A stretch of 26,918 bases of DNA from Christensenellaceae bacterium (GTDB taxonomy: Bacteria > Bacillota > Clostridia > Christensenellales > Borkfalkiaceae). Below the pieces are notes generated by a model, which worked only from the letters and a program-made list of their open reading frames with translations, was not told the origin of the DNA and made no database searches. The DNA lies in NCBI GenBank assembly GCA_016295005.1, contig JAEDMA010000007.1, positions 1-26,918 on the forward strand, written 5' to 3'. A program made the position numbers and the translations under genes. Positions 23,428 through 26,918 of this stretch are shown in pieces (position 1 is the stretch's first letter; every line of letters begins with the position of its first letter).

Positions 23428-25275
23428 ATGAAGAAAAGACTTATTGCAATCGTATCGATAATAATTTCGCTTTTTATAAGCGTAGGAATGTTTTCCGGTT
23501 GCAACCTTATCACCACTAACGGAGAAAGAGATAACGAGCAGGTGATAGCTACCGTGAATATCGGTAACGAGGGCTACGAAGCGGATAAAATCATAAAGAA
23601 AGACGTAATGAACGCTTATTATAACTACGGGTATTATTATCAGTATTATAACGGATATACCGCCGCGCAGACTTTCGATATGATTATAAATAATCTTATC
23701 AACAGCAGAATTTATCTCCAGACGGCGATGAAAGAGATGGAAGAAAACAACACCGTTGCAGACTCTTCCAAAGAAAAGTGGGATATTACCCGTTACTTAA
23801 ACGACGAAGAACTCACCGACGCCGAATACGAAACCAAAAAGTATATGAACGACCTTATCGATTCTTACGCTGACGAAGAAAAGAAAGAAGATAAGAAAGA
23901 TACTTTGGCGGAAACCGTAAGAACGGTACCCACCGACGCCAAAAACGCCGAAAAGGAAGAACTTACCACCGAAGAAAAGAAAGAATATAAGGTGGATAAG
24001 GGCGAAGACGGCACCGAAAGAAAGAAATTCTATAATAAAACGTTAAAACTCTTAAAAGATAACGGTCTGTTAGGCGAAAGCGTAACCGATATAGTCGATT
24101 CCGACTATTATCGCGACGTATTAAAATCCAACCGCGAATCCAGACTTTTAACCAAGTACGACGAAAGTCTTACATTAGCGGAAAGAAAAGCCGTCAAATT
24201 CGAAAGCCTTGCGGAAAAATACGCGGATATGTATAACGACCAGAAGAATAACTATACCGGCAACGAAAAGACCTTCTCCGAAGCGTTAAGTTCGGCGACG
24301 GCGAAAAACCCCGTAGTATATAACCCCTACGACGGAAGTTACGGTTACGTTTTCAATCTTTTGCTCGGAGCGGACGACGCTCAAAAGGCTCTTATCGAGC
24401 AACTTAAACACGACGCCGATTATAACAAAAACAGAAACGCCATTTTAGCGGATACCATCGTAAAAGATCTTCGTTCCACCTGGATAAAGAGCGGTTACGA
24501 CTTTGACGGAACATACTTTACCGGCGATTACACTTTCGCTAAAGACGCGGCGAACTCGCTTAAATTCTACGGCGAAACGGAAAAAATAAAAGAAGAAACT
24601 GACGACGCTTCCGCGGAATACAAAGTGAAATCGGTAACCGAATTTACCGTTGACGAATTCTTTGCGGAAATGGACAGATATCTCGGAATCACCGGCGCGG
24701 AAAATACGAATAACGTTAACGACGCTGTTTACAGAAAAGCGGTTGTCGCGAGCGGCGTAGTCACCGAATATCAGGCGAAAATCAACGAATTGCTTTTCGC
24801 GTTTTCTACCGACGACGGTTCATTGAATACTTATAAAGGATACGTCATCGCGCCGAAGCCCGATCTCGACGGAAAAGAAACTTACGTCGAAGAATTCGCA
24901 AAGGCGGGCAGAGAACTTCTCGCTATGGGCGGCAACAGTTACGTCGTGGTTTCTTCCGATTACGGGTATCACGTGATGTTCTATTCGGAAGTTTTAAGCG
25001 CGTCGAGCAATTACGAAACGCTTACCGCTTATCTTAACCACCTGACCGGCGAAAACAAAACCGAAGCGGAATGGAAAGAATATTACGAAAACGAAATCGT
25101 CGCTAAATGGGACGACGCGGACACCAACGATTTCCTTTACGTTCTCGCAAACGTTTACGGAAAAGTTTCCGACAAAGTAACCGAAAAGAAAAACGGGATA
25201 TCCGATAAATATCTTTACGATACCGCGAAAGTAGTTAAATACGAAAAAGCGTATGCGGATTTAATTGCCGGATAA
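23428..25275 (+). CDS. PrsA/SurA-like foldase lipoprotein with degenerate parvulin-type domain
   Basis: The 615-residue protein has a lipoprotein leader (1-24) with FSGC and lipidated Cys25. Next comes a SurA/PrsA-type N-terminal helical domain (about 38-115: a short ATVN strand, then the helix pattern leading to TFDMIINNLINSRIYLQTAM). A very Lys/Glu-rich segment lies at about 145-205. The C-terminal part (about 440-545) resembles a parvulin domain, notably VEEFAKAGRELL and DYGYHVMFYSEV, like the YGYHII end of PrsA. The usual GGDLG-type middle is not recognisable, so isomerase activity is doubtful. PrsA-like proteins help exported proteins fold outside the membrane. I chose ATG at 23428 for the GGGAG ribosome binding site and leader, rejecting a GTG at 23377. 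It has its own promoter. Confidence 0.8.
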   Translation: MKKRLIAIVSIIISLFISVGMFSGCNLITTNGERDNEQVIATVNIGNEGYEADKIIKKDVMNAYYNYGYYYQYYNGYTAAQTFDMIINNLINSRIYLQTAMKEMEENNTVADSSKEKWDITRYLNDEELTDAEYETKKYMNDLIDSYADEEKKEDKKDTLAETVRTVPTDAKNAEKEELTTEEKKEYKVDKGEDGTERKKFYNKTLKLLKDNGLLGESVTDIVDSDYYRDVLKSNRESRLLTKYDESLTLAERKAVKFESLAEKYADMYNDQKNNYTGNEKTFSEALSSATAKNPVVYNPYDGSYGYVFNLLLGADDAQKALIEQLKHDADYNKNRNAILADTIVKDLRSTWIKSGYDFDGTYFTGDYTFAKDAANSLKFYGETEKIKEETDDASAEYKVKSVTEFTVDEFFAEMDRYLGITGAENTNNVNDAVYRKAVVASGVVTEYQAKINELLFAFSTDDGSLNTYKGYVIAPKPDLDGKETYVEEFAKAGRELLAMGGNSYVVVSSDYGYHVMFYSEVLSASSNYETLTAYLNHLTGENKTEAEWKEYYENEIVAKWDDADTNDFLYVLANVYGKVSDKVTEKKNGISDKYLYDTAKVVKYEKAYADLIAG

Positions 25276-25294
25276 TTAAACGAATACTAAAAAA

Positions 25295-25332
25295 AAAGGG
25301 GCGAAACGAAAATCGTTTTGCCCCTTTATAAA
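25295..25332. terminator. Terminator-like hairpin after the foldase gene; better U tract on the minus strand
   Basis: A 15-bp stem with one G-T pair (25295-25309 with 25313-25327, AAAGGGGCGAAACGA) and a 3-base loop. Plus-strand sequence after it is TTTATAAAG, a poor U tract; on the minus strand nine T's follow. Confidence 0.7.
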
Positions 25333-25346
25333 GTAAACGAAAGAAA

Positions 25347-25937
25347 ATGATTTTATTTTTAGATACCGAAACCACGGGTCTTTACCCGGGGCAGATAGTA
25401 CAACTTTCCTATATAATGCAGGAAGGAAACGGGTACTTGTCGAAAAATATGTTTTTTGCCGTCGACTACGTGGAACCGGGCGCGCAGAGAGTACACGGTT
25501 TTTCGGCGGAAAAACTTCGCATTCTGTCGGGCGGAGCAACCTTTAAGGACAGAATAGAAGAAATAAAAAAAGATTTCGAAAGGGCAGACTTGATAATATC
25601 CCATAACACGGCGTTCGACTTTATGTTTTTAAGAAGAGAGTTCGAAACCGCAGGCGAAATATTTACCTGTAAAAACGAATACTGCTCGATGAAAAAAACC
25701 ACCGCTATGTGTAAGATACCGAAATCCAACGGCCGCGGATATAAATATCCGAGATTATCCGAACTATGCGAATACTTCGAGATAGACGAAGAAAGCGTAA
25801 AACAGGCGGAAGAAAAACTTTTCGGGTGCGTCACTTCCGCGCACGACGCGAGATTCGATACCGTAGCGTTATTTCTTGCGCTCAATATCGGAATGAATAC
25901 GGAATCGTCGCTGCACACTCTTAACGATTATTTATAA
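25347..25937 (+). CDS. DnaQ-like 3'-5' exonuclease (DEDDh)
   Basis: The 196-residue protein is an RNase H-fold exonuclease with a complete DEDDh active site: Asp6 and Glu8 in DTETTG, Asp91 in SHNTAFD, and His166 and Asp171 in HDARFD. Family members include the DNA polymerase III epsilon subunit, exonuclease domains of PolC, and many free-standing enzymes of unknown substrate. With no beta-clamp-binding motif or fused domain that I can see, a proofreading subunit cannot be claimed. An extended loop carrying Cys and Lys residues (about 105-130) is unusual. The start has no ribosome binding site and lies 14 bases past a hairpin. It is followed 7 bases later by the AEC transporter gene. Confidence 0.9.
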   Translation: MILFLDTETTGLYPGQIVQLSYIMQEGNGYLSKNMFFAVDYVEPGAQRVHGFSAEKLRILSGGATFKDRIEEIKKDFERADLIISHNTAFDFMFLRREFETAGEIFTCKNEYCSMKKTTAMCKIPKSNGRGYKYPRLSELCEYFEIDEESVKQAEEKLFGCVTSAHDARFDTVALFLALNIGMNTESSLHTLNDYL

Positions 25938-25944
25938 GGGAAAT

Positions 25945-26918
25945 ATGAACATAGGTTTTACACAGGTTTTAATAACCATAATATTTTTAGTAATATTCAT
26001 AATACCGGGATTTATCCTTGCGAAAACGGGGCTGATAGGCGAAAAGGCGGACGCGGCGTTTTCGTCGCTTGTGCTTTACGTGTGCCAGCCGATGCTCATA
26101 TTTATGAGTTTTCAAAAGACGGCATATAACCCGAACGTCGCGGTAAACATACTTATAGTCGCCGTCGGCGCGCTCGTCATACACCTTCTGATGATAGGGT
26201 TCGTGTATCTCGTCATAAAGAACAAAGAGAATTCCCCGGTCAAGAACTGCGCGAGATTCGCTTCGGTCTTTTCTAACTGCGGATATATGGGAATACCTTT
26301 TTTGCAATCTCTTTTCGGCGATACGAATGCCGAAGTGATCATATACGCAGGTATGATAATGGCAATGTTTAACCTTTTGAACTGGACGTTCGGCGTGGTG
26401 ATGATAACGGGCGACAGAAGCAAAATTTCGGTAAAAAAGGCGATATTTAATCCAAACGTTATAGCGATAATCGCAGGCATCGCCGCGTTTATGATTCTGA
26501 AAACGCCGCTGAAAGATCTGGCGGCGGAAGGAACTTTTGCCGACGATATAATGACGAGAACGGTAAAAACGATAGACGCGCTCGGCAATATGGTAACGCC
26601 CCTTTCTATGATGGTTATAGGAATAAAACTTGCCCAAATGAAGTTTAAAGATTTGTTTACGCAAAAATGGGCGTATATATCTTCGGCGTATAAACTACTC
26701 GTAATGACGGCGATAACTATGCTTATAGTGTCGTTTTTGCCGATAGACGATTTGGTGAAATACGCGTTGTTTTTCTGTCTTTCCATGCCGTCGGCGACGG
26801 CGGTCGCGCTCTTTGCGGTAAGATTCGGGTCGGACGGGGAAGCGGCTTCGGTTATGGTGATTTTATCTACCTTTTTGTCGGTAATAACCATACCGCTCCT
26901 TTCGGTGCTTTTCGGATT
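25945..26918 (+). CDS. AEC-family (auxin efflux carrier-like) permease, 3' end outside window
   Basis: The frame from the ATG at 25945 stays open to the window edge (324 complete codons), so the end is missing. A GGG-rich ribosome binding site (AAGGGAAAT) lies 4-8 bases upstream. The N-terminal segment ITIIFLVIFIIPGFILAK, the LVLYVCQPMLIF and FSNCGYMGIPFLQ signatures, and a mirrored C-terminal half (LGNMVTPLSMMVIGIKLA, then PSATAVALFAVRFG) fit the AEC fold of about ten membrane segments in two inverted repeats. Substrates of bacterial members include malate, malonate and other organic acids; none can be assigned here. Two long minus-strand frames across it are shadows of this gene. Confidence 0.93.
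   Translation, partial: MNIGFTQVLITIIFLVIFIIPGFILAKTGLIGEKADAAFSSLVLYVCQPMLIFMSFQKTAYNPNVAVNILIVAVGALVIHLLMIGFVYLVIKNKENSPVKNCARFASVFSNCGYMGIPFLQSLFGDTNAEVIIYAGMIMAMFNLLNWTFGVVMITGDRSKISVKKAIFNPNVIAIIAGIAAFMILKTPLKDLAAEGTFADDIMTRTVKTIDALGNMVTPLSMMVIGIKLAQMKFKDLFTQKWAYISSAYKLLVMTAITMLIVSFLPIDDLVKYALFFCLSMPSATAVALFAVRFGSDGEAASVMVILSTFLSVITIPLLSVLFG

Noticed and set aside
26112..26891. Long minus-strand open frames (259 and 225 codons) at the window end
   Set aside because: They overlap the AEC permease, whose own plus-strand frame runs unbroken from 25945 and shows clear family motifs. The minus frames are shadows.

Overview
The window is an ordinary, gene-dense piece of chromosome from a Gram-positive bacterium, most likely an uncultured member of the Bacillota (Clostridia-like). 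The evidence is the McsA/McsB/ClpC/YwlE protein-arginine-phosphorylation set, lipoproteins with short leaders, a long-form HPF, an alpha2-type GlyRS, sigma-A style promoters and classical intrinsic terminators. Codon choice mixes A-rich codons (GAA, AAA, AGA) with many CpG-containing ones throughout, and no block looks compositionally foreign. I see no insertion sequence, prophage, CRISPR array, rRNA or tRNA. No stretch over 300 bases lacks a gene.

Layout. 3-7725 (+): the 3' end of dnaB, then tsaC/sua5, ywlE, rpiB, galU, a short mcsA, mcsB, clpC and hpf, packed with gaps of 0-65 bases and one 4-base overlap. 7727-8521 (+): a TIM-barrel sugar isomerase, closed by a strong bidirectional terminator. 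8582-9976 (-): glycyl-tRNA synthetase, whose promoter diverges from that of glnS. 10135-12574 (+): glnS plus a DUF4349-like membrane protein, closed by a second bidirectional terminator. 12679-13350 (-): a secreted or lipid-anchored orphan. 13486-15512 (+): a membrane-anchored orphan and guaB, then a terminator. 15605-18219 (+): a CPBP intramembrane protease, rlmH, an M14 carboxypeptidase-like protein and tadA. 18289-19242 (+): prs with its own promoter and terminator. 19294-23298 (+): pth and mfd. 23428-25275 (+): a PrsA/SurA-like foldase lipoprotein with its own promoter. 25347-26918 (+): a DnaQ-like exonuclease and an AEC-family transporter cut by the window end.

How the genes fit together. 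The most coherent system is phospho-arginine (pArg) protein quality control. Writer (McsB), cofactor (McsA), reader/unfoldase (ClpC, with both N-domain pArg-docking glutamates at 32 and 105) and eraser (YwlE, with the CTGNTCR loop) all lie within 6 kb, next to the ribosome-hibernation factor HPF. The version here is unusual: McsA is about half-size with one zinc-finger-like module, the McsB C-terminal allosteric motif appears changed from RDxxRA to EKLYRA, and no ctsR accompanies the cluster. The remaining genes are housekeeping: translation (glyS, glnS, tsaC, rlmH, tadA, pth), nucleotide supply (prs, guaB), repair (mfd) and envelope protein folding.

Limits. All functions come from reading motifs and recalled family features, with no database search. 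Promoters and terminators are pattern matches.
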